From Hydrogenimonas urashimensis (lineage in GTDB: Bacteria; Campylobacterota; Campylobacteria; Campylobacterales; Hydrogenimonadaceae), in NCBI RefSeq assembly GCF_016593255.1, contig NZ_AP023212.1, positions 434,001-498,000 of the forward strand: 64,000 nucleotides of DNA, given 5' to 3'. The translations under genes and the position numbers were made by a program. Shown here one piece after another: positions 53,153-62,885 of the stretch. The notes under the pieces are model-generated. The model was not told where the DNA came from, made no database searches, and saw only the letters and a program-made list of their open reading frames with translations. Position 1 is the stretch's first letter, and each line of letters begins with the position of its first letter.

Positions 53153-53911
53153 TTATATCGCACCGATCGTATCAAGCAGCTTTGAAACCACCTTTTCGCC
53201 CTCTTTTATTCCGGCGTCGTAGGCTTCGTCTATTTTTTTGAAGTCGAAAATATTGATCCGTTCGCAGGCGGCCGGTTCGACATAGAAGTGGCAATGGCGG
53301 CGGGAAGCTTCTATATTGGCTGCCATCATCAGCACAAGCGCCCGTACGGTCGTACGGATGACATTGTCCGGCTTTTTGGGCAGGATCGGATTGACATTGA
53401 TGCCGATGACCGGCAGACCCAGGGGTTTGAGGGGCCTTGCCGGCATATTGTCCATGAAGCCGCCGTCAGCCAGCAGCATACCGTCGTAACGGACAGGTGA
53501 AAAAACGGGCACCAGGGAGGAGGAGGCGATGCAGAGCTCGCCGACAGCACCCCGGTCGAAATAACGAATCTCCCCGCCAGCCAGATCGGTGCAGGCGACA
53601 AAGAACCTTTTGCGCAATCTTTCGATCCTCCCGACCGAAAGCCTCTCCTCCAGGAGTCGGCGAATGCCCTCAAGTGCGAAAACACCGCCCCTGCCTCTTG
53701 AGCCGAAGAGATTCCATAGTTTGACGGCCTTGATCATCTCGACGATCTCTTCGGGTTCCTTGCCGTCACAAAGCAGCGCCCCCACGAGGGCACCGCCGCT
53801 CGCGCCGGCGATCGCCTCGATTTCCACGCCGTTATTTTTCAGTACCTTGACGATTCCAAGATGGGCGACGGCACGGATTCCACCGCCCGAAAGGGCCAAA
53901 GCCGCCTTCAT
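53153..53911 (-). CDS. Patatin-like phospholipase
   Basis: A 252-residue serine lipase-like protein with all patatin hallmarks: the oxyanion loop ALSGGGIRAVAHLG at the N-terminus, the nucleophile elbow GASGG near 40 and the catalytic Asp in LLADGGFMDN near 155. No signal peptide is present, so it may act on cytosolic face lipids. The ATG at 53911 overlaps the cca stop as ATGA; a much longer frame upstream is only the shadow of cca. It probably hydrolyses acyl esters, but the substrate is unknown. Confidence 0.9.
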   Translation of the reverse strand: MKAALALSGGGIRAVAHLGIVKVLKNNGVEIEAIAGASGGALVGALLCDGKEPEEIVEMIKAVKLWNLFGSRGRGGVFALEGIRRLLEERLSVGRIERLRKRFFVACTDLAGGEIRYFDRGAVGELCIASSSLVPVFSPVRYDGMLLADGGFMDNMPARPLKPLGLPVIGINVNPILPKKPDNVIRTTVRALVLMMAANIEASRRHCHFYVEPAACERINIFDFKKIDEAYDAGIKEGEKVVSKLLDTIGAI

Positions 53912-55044
53912 CCATCCACTCCGAAAGCGGCCCGTACGGCTGCTAGAATACGGCGTCTGAGCTCTTTTCCGAGCGCTCTGCCGCTGTATCCCTCTTCCAG
54001 AAGCTGTGCCGGCCGGATGCCCGGATCGAACTGCTTCTCGTAGATGCCGAGTTTTTTCGAGCGCTCCGTCACACGGTCCGCATAGATGCCCAGCCACTGC
54101 CGGATCGGAAAACGGAGCGAAAGGGCCCCCAGAAAACGGTCGGTAATATGGTGAGGCACCCTTTTTTGAAAGGAGAGGATTTTTTTGTAGACATTGGGTG
54201 TGTGAATCTTTTCGCACAAGGCGACAGCCGATCGGTGAAGATCGGTGGAGAGTATGAAAATAAAATAGTAGGGCCGCATCGCTTCGTCCCCAAGCGAGCG
54301 AGCTTTTTGCATGTGGCGCGCCATTTGGATAAAACCTTTGCGGTCGCATCCTAGTCCGAGAATTTTTTCGGCGACGAGAAGATCCAGCATCGCGAACAGG
54401 CCATAATGGAGCCATGGGGCTTTGAACATCTTTTCGAATTCCCAGAAAATCCGTTCAGGGGTCAAATCGTCCAGCGGCATCGACCGCATCAGATCCCGGC
54501 TCTTCTTTTCTATCCTGAATTTCAGACGGGCCGAAAACTGCATGGCACGCAGAACCCTCAGAGAATCTTCGACGAATTTTTCCGGGTCGACGACACGTAT
54601 CACTTTTTTGCGGATATCTTCCAGTCCGCCCCAATGATCGACGATTTCGCCTGTGCGAAGATCGAGCATCAGCGCATTCATCGTAAAGTCGCGACGACGG
54701 CTCGCCTCCTTCGTATCCTTGGCAAGAGAGACGGCAAAACCCCTGTGCCCTTCACCCACCTTGCGTTCGATACGCGGGAGTGCAATATCGATATGACCGT
54801 ACTTGTAGACGAAAAAGCTCTTTCCGACCCCCTTTGCCCCAAGTCGCTGCAGAGCGCTGTCGAACGTTTCGGGATCAATGCCGAAGCATTCGATGTCCAG
54901 ATCGCAGATCTCGCGGCCCATCACCATATCCCGTACGGCGCCGCCCACGAGATAGAGTCTGACATTGGGATAATGGATGGAGAAGAAGTCAAGAACCTCT
55001 TTTAGCTCCGAAGCGAGCGGTTCGGGAAGGTTCGGAGGTATCAC
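53908..55044 (-). CDS. cca: CCA tRNA nucleotidyltransferase / poly(A) polymerase family protein
   Basis: Adds or repairs the CCA end of tRNAs. The 378 residues have the class II nucleotidyltransferase head with LVGGAVRDMVMGREICDLDIE (metal aspartates in DLDIE), RRRDFTMNALMLD and EDSLRVLRAMQFSARL, followed by a helical body and tail. The start is GTG, overlapping the CiaD-like stop as GTGA. With no HD domain it is likely the CCA-adding type. The gene order with the CiaD-like gene and purU matches C. jejuni (Cj0788-Cj0790). Confidence 0.92.
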   Translation of the reverse strand: MIPPNLPEPLASELKEVLDFFSIHYPNVRLYLVGGAVRDMVMGREICDLDIECFGIDPETFDSALQRLGAKGVGKSFFVYKYGHIDIALPRIERKVGEGHRGFAVSLAKDTKEASRRRDFTMNALMLDLRTGEIVDHWGGLEDIRKKVIRVVDPEKFVEDSLRVLRAMQFSARLKFRIEKKSRDLMRSMPLDDLTPERIFWEFEKMFKAPWLHYGLFAMLDLLVAEKILGLGCDRKGFIQMARHMQKARSLGDEAMRPYYFIFILSTDLHRSAVALCEKIHTPNVYKKILSFQKRVPHHITDRFLGALSLRFPIRQWLGIYADRVTERSKKLGIYEKQFDPGIRPAQLLEEGYSGRALGKELRRRILAAVRAAFGVDG

Positions 55045-55403
55045 GGCTTTTTGAGGGTTTCGATCCGCTCGTCGAGAGTCGCCAGCAGATATTCGAGAAA
55101 ATTCAGCGTCAAATCGACCTTTGCCTCCACACGCCTGTTGTTGGGAGACTGAAATCCTTCAAAAAGAACAAGGATGCGCTCCCGTATTCGCTCGAGAAAT
55201 GCGCGTTCCTCTGCGAGAAAACTCTCGTCCGTCGTCGCTTGTCCCCCGATCTCGGGAGCATCTTTTGACGCCGGGGCCCGCTTCGCGATCTCGTCGTGCA
55301 CCTTTTTCAGGCTTTCGGATGAGATTTTCGCATCGGCAAGCCCCTTGCCCGCATCCTCCCCGAGTTCTGCGATCGTGGAAAGTATCACATCTTTGAGTTC
55401 CAT
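55041..55403 (-). CDS. CiaD-like domain protein
   Basis: A 120-residue helical protein: an acidic N-terminal part (MELKDVILSTIAELGEDAGK), a variable middle, and a conserved C-terminal block ERAFLERIRERILVLFEGFQS followed by RVEAKVDLTLNFLEYLLATLDERI. The C-terminal block and the location directly upstream of cca match the CiaD-like family; C. jejuni CiaD is a secreted invasion effector, but free-living relatives have homologues, so the ancestral role must be different and is unknown. Confidence 0.75.
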   Translation of the reverse strand: MELKDVILSTIAELGEDAGKGLADAKISSESLKKVHDEIAKRAPASKDAPEIGGQATTDESFLAEERAFLERIRERILVLFEGFQSPNNRRVEAKVDLTLNFLEYLLATLDERIETLKKP

Positions 55404-55412
55404 CGTTTCCCT

Positions 55413-55655
55413 TTAAATTCCGGCGAGCCAACGTTCGAATTCGGCGAATTGGGCATCGCTCTCCATGGAGACGAAAAACTCTTTCATCGTCTCGTTCACA
55501 CCGGCAAAATGGCGATGCACTCCGGAGAGTCTGTGTATGGCCGCTCTCGCTTCACCGTTTTTCGGATCTTTTTTCAAAATTTCCTTGTAAATCTCCAGTG
55601 CCTCCTCTTTGAGTCCCTGAAGCTCGTAAATCTGCGCCAGCGTGAGGGTTTTCAC
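55413..55655 (-). CDS. Small TPR-motif protein
   Basis: An 80-residue cytosolic protein starting with one clear tetratricopeptide-like helix pair (LAQIYELQGLKEEALEIYKEILKKDPKNGEA, residues 6-36) and a second less regular half ending FERWLAGI. The start is GTG at 55655, with GAAGGG upstream, overlapping the stop of an 18-codon reading frame as GTGA. It is the first clear gene of the run toward trkH. Function is unknown; it may scaffold a complex. Confidence 0.7.
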   Translation of the reverse strand: MKTLTLAQIYELQGLKEEALEIYKEILKKDPKNGEARAAIHRLSGVHRHFAGVNETMKEFFVSMESDAQFAEFERWLAGI

Positions 55656-55708
55656 GAAAAAGCCCTTCGCCCTTGGGAATCGGCGATTCGAACATCAAAA
55701 TTTTTCAT
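55652..55708 (-). CDS. Possible leader peptide of 18 codons
   Basis: ATG at 55708 opens a frame MKNFDVRIADSQGRRAFS that stops as TGA overlapping the GTG start of the TPR gene (GTGA). The overlap is the same coupling seen throughout this run, but the peptide is short and its ribosome-binding site is weak. It could be a coupling leader or chance. Confidence 0.25.
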   Translation of the reverse strand: MKNFDVRIADSQGRRAFS

Positions 55709-55762
55709 AATCCACCCACGCCTTCTTTTTTTTGTTCACTTTTCAGCGCTTTCGGTCCAGCT

Positions 55763-56830
55763 TCATTTGCTGGCGTAGTTCGCGATGATCGAACCGATCT
55801 CGCTGGTCGAGCAGACCTCTTTCGCATCGAAGGCGCTCAGATCCTGTGTCCTGTATCCCTCATGCAGCGTCTGTTTGATCGCTTTTTCGATACGTTCTGC
55901 CGCTTTCTCTTCATTGAGTGCGTATCGCAGCATCATCGCGGCGCTGGCGATTGTGGCGATCGGATTGGCGATTCCCTGTCCGGCGATATCGGGAGCGCTC
56001 CCGTGGATCGGTTCGTACAGCCCGTATTTTTCTCCGATCGAAGCCGAAGGAAGCAGCCCTATGGAGCCGCTTAGCATACTCGCCTCGTCGCTGAGTATGT
56101 CGCCGAAGATGTTGCCGGTTAAAATGACATCGAACTGCTTCGGATCACGCACGAGCTGCATCGCCGCATTGTCGACATACATATGAGTCAGTGTCACTTC
56201 CGGATACTCCTTCGCCACCTCCTCGACCGTCTCCCGCCACAACTGGCTCACATCTAGGACGTTGGCCTTGTCGACCGAACATACCCGCTTGCTTCGCTTC
56301 ATTGCGATATCGAACGCTTTTTTCGCGATACGCACGATCTCCTCTTTGCTGTAGACCATCGTATTGAATGCCTTTTTCCCGTCGTTGCCGCGGGGCTCGC
56401 CGAAATAGATACCGCCGATAAGTTCACGCACGACCATCAGGTCGACCCCCTGGATGACCGAGGGCTTCAGGGTCGATGCGTTGATGAGTTCGTCGTAGAC
56501 CGTCACGGGCCGCAGATTGGCGAAAACCTCCAGCTCTTTCCGCAGTTTCAAAAGTCCCGTCTCGGGGCGTTTTTCCCTGGGGAGGCTGTCCCATTTTTCA
56601 CCACCGATCGCCCCGAAAAGCACGGCGTCGGCCTGTTTGACCCCTTCGAGTGTCTCCTTGGGCGCCGGATCGCCTGTCGCATCGATCGCTGCACCTCCAA
56701 GCAGATACTCTTCATATTTGAATTCGATTCCTTCGGAATAGCTGACGGCGTCGAGAACCTTGACCGCCTCTTCGACGATTTCCGGACCGATACCGTCCCC
56801 TTTGATAAGTGCTATCTTATAGCTTCGCAT
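55763..56830 (-). CDS. leuB: 3-isopropylmalate dehydrogenase
   Basis: Oxidatively decarboxylates 3-isopropylmalate in leucine synthesis using NAD+. The 355 residues have [17 protein letters not shown] at the N-terminus, the substrate arginines in [31 protein letters not shown], the metal site [13 protein letters not shown] and [10 protein letters not shown], and the NAD loop [15 protein letters not shown]. The ATG at 56830 shares one base with the leuD stop (TGATG). Confidence 0.96.
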   Translation of the reverse strand: MRSYKIALIKGDGIGPEIVEEAVKVLDAVSYSEGIEFKYEEYLLGGAAIDATGDPAPKETLEGVKQADAVLFGAIGGEKWDSLPREKRPETGLLKLRKELEVFANLRPVTVYDELINASTLKPSVIQGVDLMVVRELIGGIYFGEPRGNDGKKAFNTMVYSKEEIVRIAKKAFDIAMKRSKRVCSVDKANVLDVSQLWRETVEEVAKEYPEVTLTHMYVDNAAMQLVRDPKQFDVILTGNIFGDILSDEASMLSGSIGLLPSASIGEKYGLYEPIHGSAPDIAGQGIANPIATIASAAMMLRYALNEEKAAERIEKAIKQTLHEGYRTQDLSAFDAKEVCSTSEIGSIIANYASK

Positions 56831-57336
56831 CACGCCTGCTCCTTCTTCAGCATTTCGGCCTTGGCGTAGTTGATCAGGCCGCCGCATGCAAGAAGTTCCT
56901 GCATAAATTCGGGAATGGGTTGGAACCTGTAGGTAACCCCTTTGTTCATATCGATGATGGTGCCTTTATCCATCTCGATGGAGATCAGATCTCCTTCGTT
57001 TATCCGGTCCGTTTCCTTGAGCTCGAAGATGGGCAGTCCCATATTGAAGGCGTTGCGATAGAAGATACGCGCGAAACTCTTCGCCACCACAGCCGAAACG
57101 CCTGCCGCCTTGAGTGCGATGGGCGCATGTTCGCGGCTGCTTCCGCATCCGAAATTCTCTCCGGCGACGATTATGTCGCCCGGCTGCATCTTTTTCACGA
57201 AATCGGGATCGGCATCCTCCATCACGTGCTTCGCCAACTCGTGGGGATCCGATGTGTTGAGATAGCGTGCCGCGATAATGAGATCGGTATCGATATTGTC
57301 CCCGAATTTCCAGACTTTTCCGGTAATTACGTTCAT
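56830..57336 (-). CDS. leuD: 3-isopropylmalate dehydratase small subunit
   Basis: Small subunit of isopropylmalate isomerase. The 168 residues contain [21 protein letters not shown] and the flexible loop [14 protein letters not shown], both family signatures; the short form (about 165) is typical of the LeuD/HacB-type group. LeuC, the iron-sulfur large subunit, is not adjacent and must be encoded elsewhere. AAGGA precedes the ATG, and a TATAAT box lies at 57383-57388. Confidence 0.94.
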   Translation of the reverse strand: MNVITGKVWKFGDNIDTDLIIAARYLNTSDPHELAKHVMEDADPDFVKKMQPGDIIVAGENFGCGSSREHAPIALKAAGVSAVVAKSFARIFYRNAFNMGLPIFELKETDRINEGDLISIEMDKGTIIDMNKGVTYRFQPIPEFMQELLACGGLINYAKAEMLKKEQA

Positions 57337-57382
57337 CCATGTCCTTTGAAAGGCCGGCCCTCGGGCCGTAGAATTTACGCGG

Positions 57383-57388
57383 ATTATA
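57383..57388 (-). promoter_or_regulatory. Predicted -10 box for leuD-leuB
   Basis: TATAAT on the minus strand in the context TTTTGCTATAATCCGCG, 46 bases before the leuD ATG. The leader contains a GGCCC-GA-GGGCC hairpin (57353-57368 region). Confidence 0.55.
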
Positions 57389-57419
57389 GCAAAAGTGAAC
57401 TTCGGAAAGATTAAGAATT

Positions 57420-57526
57420 AGGGTACCCGGGCCGCTATCGAAAACCTTGGCCCCACAAAGGCATTCAAGCTGTGCGGTTTTTGCAACCGGTTTCTATCAC
57501 GATTTGCGAAACGACAAACCCGGGAA
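57420..57526. other. GC-rich structured intergenic block between flgG and leuD
   Basis: About 107 bases bounded by CCCGGG palindromes (57427-57432 and 57519-57524 region) and holding smaller inverted repeats such as GGGGCC/GGCCCG and a GGTT-loop-AACC hairpin around 57474-57492. No open frame. It may be the flgG 3' end structure or a repeat element. Confidence 0.35.
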
Positions 57527-58315
57527 CTATCGTTTGAGATTGTTCACGATCTGCAGCATTTCGTCACTGGTGGTAATCGCCTTGGAATTGGCTTCGTAGG
57601 CCCGCTGGCCGGTAATCAGATCGGTCATCTCCTCAACAAGCTGGACATTGCTCATCTCAACAAAACCCTGCCGTATCTGTCCCAGACCGTCGATCCCCGG
57701 AACGCTCTCGATCGGATCCCCCGAGGCGGACGTATTGATGTAGAGATTGTCGCCCAGGGAGTGAAGCCCTGCCGGATTGATGAAATTGGTCAGCTGGATC
57801 TGGCCGATATCGGTCGCCTCCTGCTGTCCCGCCTGCAGTACGGAGACGGTACCGTCCGTGCCGATGGAGATCGCGACGGCATCTTCGGGGATGACGATTT
57901 CCGGGGAGAGCGTATAACCGTCCGAATTGACGATGGTTCCCGTTTCGTCCAGTTTGAAGGCGCCGTTGCGGGTATAGACCTCCGTTCCGTCGGGCATGAT
58001 GATTTTGAAAAAACCGTTGCCGGTGATGGCGAGATCGAGATTGTTGCCCGTCTCTTTGAAGTTGCCCTGCGAAAACTGTTTGACGATCGCGGTAGGCCGC
58101 ACCCCCAGCCCGACCGAAATGCCGGTGGGGGATTTGGTCGTCTCGCTGGTGGATGTGCCCGCATACTCCGCCGTCTGATACATCAAATCAGCAAATTCCG
58201 CCCGCTGTTTCTTGTAGCCTATCGTATTGACGTTGGCAATATTGTTCGAAGTGGTGTCGATCTGAAGCTGCTGAGCCACCATGCCGGTAGCCGCTGTGTA
58301 GAGTGCTCGTATCAT
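57527..58315 (-). CDS. flgG: Flagellar distal rod protein FlgG
   Basis: Forms the distal rod of the flagellar basal body, exported by the flagellar type III system without a cleaved signal. The 262 residues match FlgG exactly in length and carry [20 protein letters not shown] and [19 protein letters not shown] at the N-terminus and [20 protein letters not shown] with [15 protein letters not shown] at the C-terminus, the two coiled-coil halves of the D0 domain. AAGGAG precedes the ATG. It follows the flgF-like gene by nine bases. Confidence 0.97.
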   Translation of the reverse strand: MIRALYTAATGMVAQQLQIDTTSNNIANVNTIGYKKQRAEFADLMYQTAEYAGTSTSETTKSPTGISVGLGVRPTAIVKQFSQGNFKETGNNLDLAITGNGFFKIIMPDGTEVYTRNGAFKLDETGTIVNSDGYTLSPEIVIPEDAVAISIGTDGTVSVLQAGQQEATDIGQIQLTNFINPAGLHSLGDNLYINTSASGDPIESVPGIDGLGQIRQGFVEMSNVQLVEEMTDLITGQRAYEANSKAITTSDEMLQIVNNLKR

Positions 58316-58324
58316 TCAGTCTCC

Positions 58325-59161
58325 TTATGCCCTGACCGAGGCGAGTTTGGTGATGGCGTCGTTGTTCATGTCGTCCATCTGTGCAGTCATCGCTTTCTGG
58401 TACATCTCCACGAGCCGGTTGGTCTCGATGAGTGCCGTCATTTCACGAATCGGGTTGACATTGCTCTTTTCGATCATGTACTGGTAGACACCGCTGGTTT
58501 CCGTCACAATGTTCATCTCCTTTTCAAGGCGTTTGCCGGGCATCGTAAAGTAGTTGTCTCCCTCCGCCTCCAAATCCTGGAGATTGTCGACGCGCACCAC
58601 CATCAGGTCGTCCAGATAGACAGGCGTGTCCATCGCCGTTTTGTCCATGTATTCGATGCGCCCGCTCTTGCCGATGTTGATATTGATGGCATCCACAGGC
58701 ACCGTAATCGCCTGGTGATTCTGAAAATAGTGCCGGGAGAGGACCTTGAAGCCGTCGCGGGTCATGAGTTCGCCATGCTCATTGAGCCTGAACGCGCCGT
58801 CGCGGGTCAGACGGATGCCGGAAGGGGTTTCGACCGCAAAGAAAAGATTCTTTTCGTCCAGTGCGACATCCAGGGGATTGCCCGTATGGACCATCGCTCC
58901 CATTCTGAAATCGGTGAAGCGCTCCACGATGCGGGGGACCCGGTTGATGGAACGGTTCAGGAATTTCGCCCCCTCTTTCGTCTGGTTGGGGAGCGGAAGT
59001 TCATCGCGCCTGCGTTGAAAAAGACGCATAAAATCGCCGATGACGACATCCGTCCCTTTGTAGCCGTTGGTCCTGACATTGGCCAGATTGTGGCTGATCT
59101 GGTCAAGACGGTTGAACTGGGTCACCATACCGCCCGTTACCGAATAGAAGCCGTTTTGCAT
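58325..59161 (-). CDS. flgF: Flagellar basal-body rod protein FlgF / FlgG2
   Basis: Proximal rod protein of the flagellum. The 278 residues have the rod N-terminus QNGFYSVTGGMVTQFNRLDQ and ISHNLANVRTNGYKG and the C-terminal SNVNPIREMTALIETNRLVE, with a central variable domain. In Campylobacterota the gene upstream of flgG is called flgF or flgG2. The ATG at 59161 has AAGGA upstream; the longer frame reads through the sigma54 promoter and is not used. Confidence 0.92.
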   Translation of the reverse strand: MQNGFYSVTGGMVTQFNRLDQISHNLANVRTNGYKGTDVVIGDFMRLFQRRRDELPLPNQTKEGAKFLNRSINRVPRIVERFTDFRMGAMVHTGNPLDVALDEKNLFFAVETPSGIRLTRDGAFRLNEHGELMTRDGFKVLSRHYFQNHQAITVPVDAININIGKSGRIEYMDKTAMDTPVYLDDLMVVRVDNLQDLEAEGDNYFTMPGKRLEKEMNIVTETSGVYQYMIEKSNVNPIREMTALIETNRLVEMYQKAMTAQMDDMNNDAITKLASVRA

Positions 59162-59200
59162 GAAAATCCTTGCTTCGAAATTCACTGTTTGCCAAATAAA

Positions 59201-59216
59201 AGCAACAACCGTTCCA
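59201..59216 (-). promoter_or_regulatory. Sigma54 (RpoN) promoter for flgF-flgG
   Basis: On the minus strand TGGAACGGTTGTTGCT matches the -24/-12 consensus TGGCACGNNNNTTGCT with one mismatch, including the invariant GG and GC. The expected start of transcription is about 30 bases before the ATG. RpoN control of rod and hook genes is usual in Campylobacterota. Confidence 0.8.
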
Positions 59217-59314
59217 ATCCACAATTTCGCCGTCAAGGTTTCTTGAAACGATTAATCATCCGTTAGAAATGTCGATCATATTCGAACATCAAGGATTTTT
59301 TACATTTTTTTGGA

Positions 59315-59320
59315 TATAAT
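59315..59320 (+). promoter_or_regulatory. Predicted -10 box for rpoD
   Basis: A perfect TATAAT after a T-rich stretch (TTTTTTACATTTTTTTGGATATAAT) lies 38 bases upstream of the rpoD ATG. It fits autoregulation by the housekeeping factor. Confidence 0.65.
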
Positions 59321-59358
59321 CCGTCTTACTCTCACGAACCACGAAGGAGCCCTCCTTA

Positions 59359-61185
<1,827 letters not shown>

Positions 61186-61264
61186 TTGGTCATTAACCAT
61201 TGGGGAGCGGATGAAGCATATTAAAACTTTATTGACTGCCCACTTTTCACTCGCGAAGCGTTGC

Positions 61265-61395
61265 GGAGCGTAAGCGGATGGACTTCCACGAGGCGAAGCC
61301 GAGATGGGCCTGCTGCCGAAGCAAACCCAGTGTTAACGTAGCCGACCGGACTTTGTTCGGGCGGCGTATTCCAGGAGCGTAAGCGGATGGACTTC
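61265..61395 (+). repeat. Direct repeat duplicating the start of the following gene
   Basis: The 22-base string GGAGCGTAAGCGGATGGACTTC is present at 61265-61286 and again at 61374-61395, where it contains the ribosome-binding site and the ATG of the next gene. The first copy opens a 34-codon frame (from 61278) that ends on the TAA inside the second copy. This looks like a partial duplication of a gene start or a repeat insertion. Confidence 0.6.
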
Positions 61396-62076
61396 TATGA
61401 AAAATGGCTGGAGTACGACTACAATCCCTGGATCCTCTTCGATGCGGGCGGAAAGGTTGTCACACTCAACCAGGAGGCGCAGTTCCTGTTGGCCGAAGTG
61501 CCCGCCCACGAGATTTTCGAACTGGCCGTCTCCTATGCCAACCAGTCCTACGGTTTCAAAACGACGATGCTCGACCTGGAGTATGGAAAATTCGAATTCT
61601 TCGGCATCATGGTCGGATACGAAGACAACGACGCCATCGCCATCCGTCTCTATCAGAAACCGCCGGATCGCATCACCGAACCCCATCTGCAGAGTCTCGA
61701 TTTTCATAATATCTACACTCTAATCGATCTGGCGGTCAGCACCAGTTCCATCAACAGGCAGCACGGTTTTACGACGCTGCTCGATCCCGCTTTTCCCGAT
61801 ATAAAAATCGATCCCGATCTTTTCATCAGCCTTCTGACCCGGATGTTCGACTGTTTCGAGGACAGAGAGGACGTAAAAATATCACTCTCGCTGAAGACCG
61901 GGGAGACCCTCAAATTCGAAGGGAAACGCTACCCCATTTTCCAGCTCGCCGTCGGGGGAACCTTTCGCGACAATTGCCCTTTTGCCACCCTCAAACAGCT
62001 GGCCAATCGGCTAAACGGCTACATTATGCAAAAAAACGGGCAGCTGCTTCTGGAGGGACCGCTCATTCTCGACTGA
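61387..62076 (+). CDS. Protein of unknown function with a PAS-like N-terminal region
   Basis: A 229-residue cytosolic protein. The first 100 residues (NPWILFDAGGKVVTLNQEAQFLL) resemble a PAS/sensor fold with an aromatic core. The rest contains a helix (HLQSLDFHNIYTLIDLAVSTSSINRQ) reminiscent of a histidine-kinase dimerisation segment, but there is no phospho-acceptor context or ATPase domain, so it is not an active kinase. The ATG has AGGAG nine bases upstream, within a duplicated string. It lies downstream of rpoD and ends 14 bases inside the convergent membrane-protein gene. Confidence 0.7.
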   Translation: MDFYEKWLEYDYNPWILFDAGGKVVTLNQEAQFLLAEVPAHEIFELAVSYANQSYGFKTTMLDLEYGKFEFFGIMVGYEDNDAIAIRLYQKPPDRITEPHLQSLDFHNIYTLIDLAVSTSSINRQHGFTTLLDPAFPDIKIDPDLFISLLTRMFDCFEDREDVKISLSLKTGETLKFEGKRYPIFQLAVGGTFRDNCPFATLKQLANRLNGYIMQKNGQLLLEGPLILD

Positions 62077-62575
62077 GGTAGAGTGTGGCGGCCACGGCAA
62101 GAGGCGCCAGACCCGCACCGATCAAATAGGGCACCGGCGCGAACATCTCTTCCCTGATGAGCCAATAGACGCCTGCTGCAAGAAGCAGGTAGGCAAGCAG
62201 CCTGTAAACAGAGATGGCGGGCCGGGCTGTTTTCAGCACGGTTTTAAAATCTCTTCGTCTCTTTTTCAGTCTCGTTTTTTCGGCTTTCAGCAGCGATTTG
62301 GCATCGTCGGTTTCGGCGGCTCCCTCCTCATCCCACAGATCGTAGCGGTCGTCCATCTGTTCCACGATATCAGGTAACGGATGGTGAGGCGCACTCCCGG
62401 CGCTTCCGGCGACCATCTGCCAGTAGCCGAACGCCGATGCCCCCAGAACCACGAGGGCACTCACAAAACCCGTCGCGAAATTGATCGTCGAAACTCTGCC
62501 ATCCATACCGAACCAGACCGCACCGCCTCCCAGAAGCGCCACAAGAAGAAGTACGGCGGCGACTTTACGCATCAT
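62063..62575 (-). CDS. Membrane protein of unknown function
   Basis: A 170-residue protein with an N-terminal hydrophobic helix pair (residues 3-25 and 35-60), a charged cytosolic segment with KAEKTRLKKRRRDFKTVLK, and two C-terminal hydrophobic helices. It overlaps the downstream end of atpZ by 11 bases and the end of the opposite-strand PAS-like gene by 14. In this position relative to hemL, Campylobacterota often have a similar small membrane protein. The function is unknown. Confidence 0.65.
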   Translation of the reverse strand: MMRKVAAVLLLVALLGGGAVWFGMDGRVSTINFATGFVSALVVLGASAFGYWQMVAGSAGSAPHHPLPDIVEQMDDRYDLWDEEGAAETDDAKSLLKAEKTRLKKRRRDFKTVLKTARPAISVYRLLAYLLLAAGVYWLIREEMFAPVPYLIGAGLAPLAVAATLYLSRE

Positions 62576-62885
62576 CCTCGTCGTCGAAATCCCTGTAGTT
62601 CCTGTATCGGGGATCGTTTTTCAGTTCATCGAAGGATTTCACCTGCTTTCTGTAGGCTTTGTAAACATTCAGTACCGCGGCCGCAACTCCCCAGAAGACA
62701 CCGAGCCAGAATAGCCACTCGTAGCCGAACATTTTCCGCAACCAGTAACCCAGTCCCACACCGATGAGAACGGCCAGCACCATCGAAATGCCCAGGGAGA
62801 GGTCGTAGGCGCCTTCGACGACTTTGCGAACCTTCGGCTTCTTTTGTGATGTCGATTCTTCCGACCGTTTCTCTTCCGACGGCAT
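62565..62885 (-). CDS. AtpZ/AtpI-family membrane protein
   Basis: A 106-residue protein with a charged N-terminus, two transmembrane helices (LGISMVLAVLIGVGLGYWL and WLFWLGVFWGVAAAVLNVY) and a charged tail ending NYRDFDDEDDA. The GxGLGYWL and WGVAAAVLNVYK motifs fit AtpZ/AtpI proteins, which help assemble the ATP-synthase c-ring and may carry Mg2+. Its ATG shares one base with the hemL stop (TGATG). Confidence 0.85.
   Translation of the reverse strand: MPSEEKRSEESTSQKKPKVRKVVEGAYDLSLGISMVLAVLIGVGLGYWLRKMFGYEWLFWLGVFWGVAAAVLNVYKAYRKQVKSFDELKNDPRYRNYRDFDDEDDA

Noticed and set aside
53912-54415. Upstream extension of the patatin frame into cca
   Set aside because: Shadow of cca; the patatin signature begins right after the ATG at 53911, which overlaps the cca stop as ATGA.
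57420-57526. A second c-di-GMP riboswitch
   Set aside because: The block has AAACC and paired arms but lacks the GGGACGCAAAGCC core on either strand, so it does not meet the consensus.
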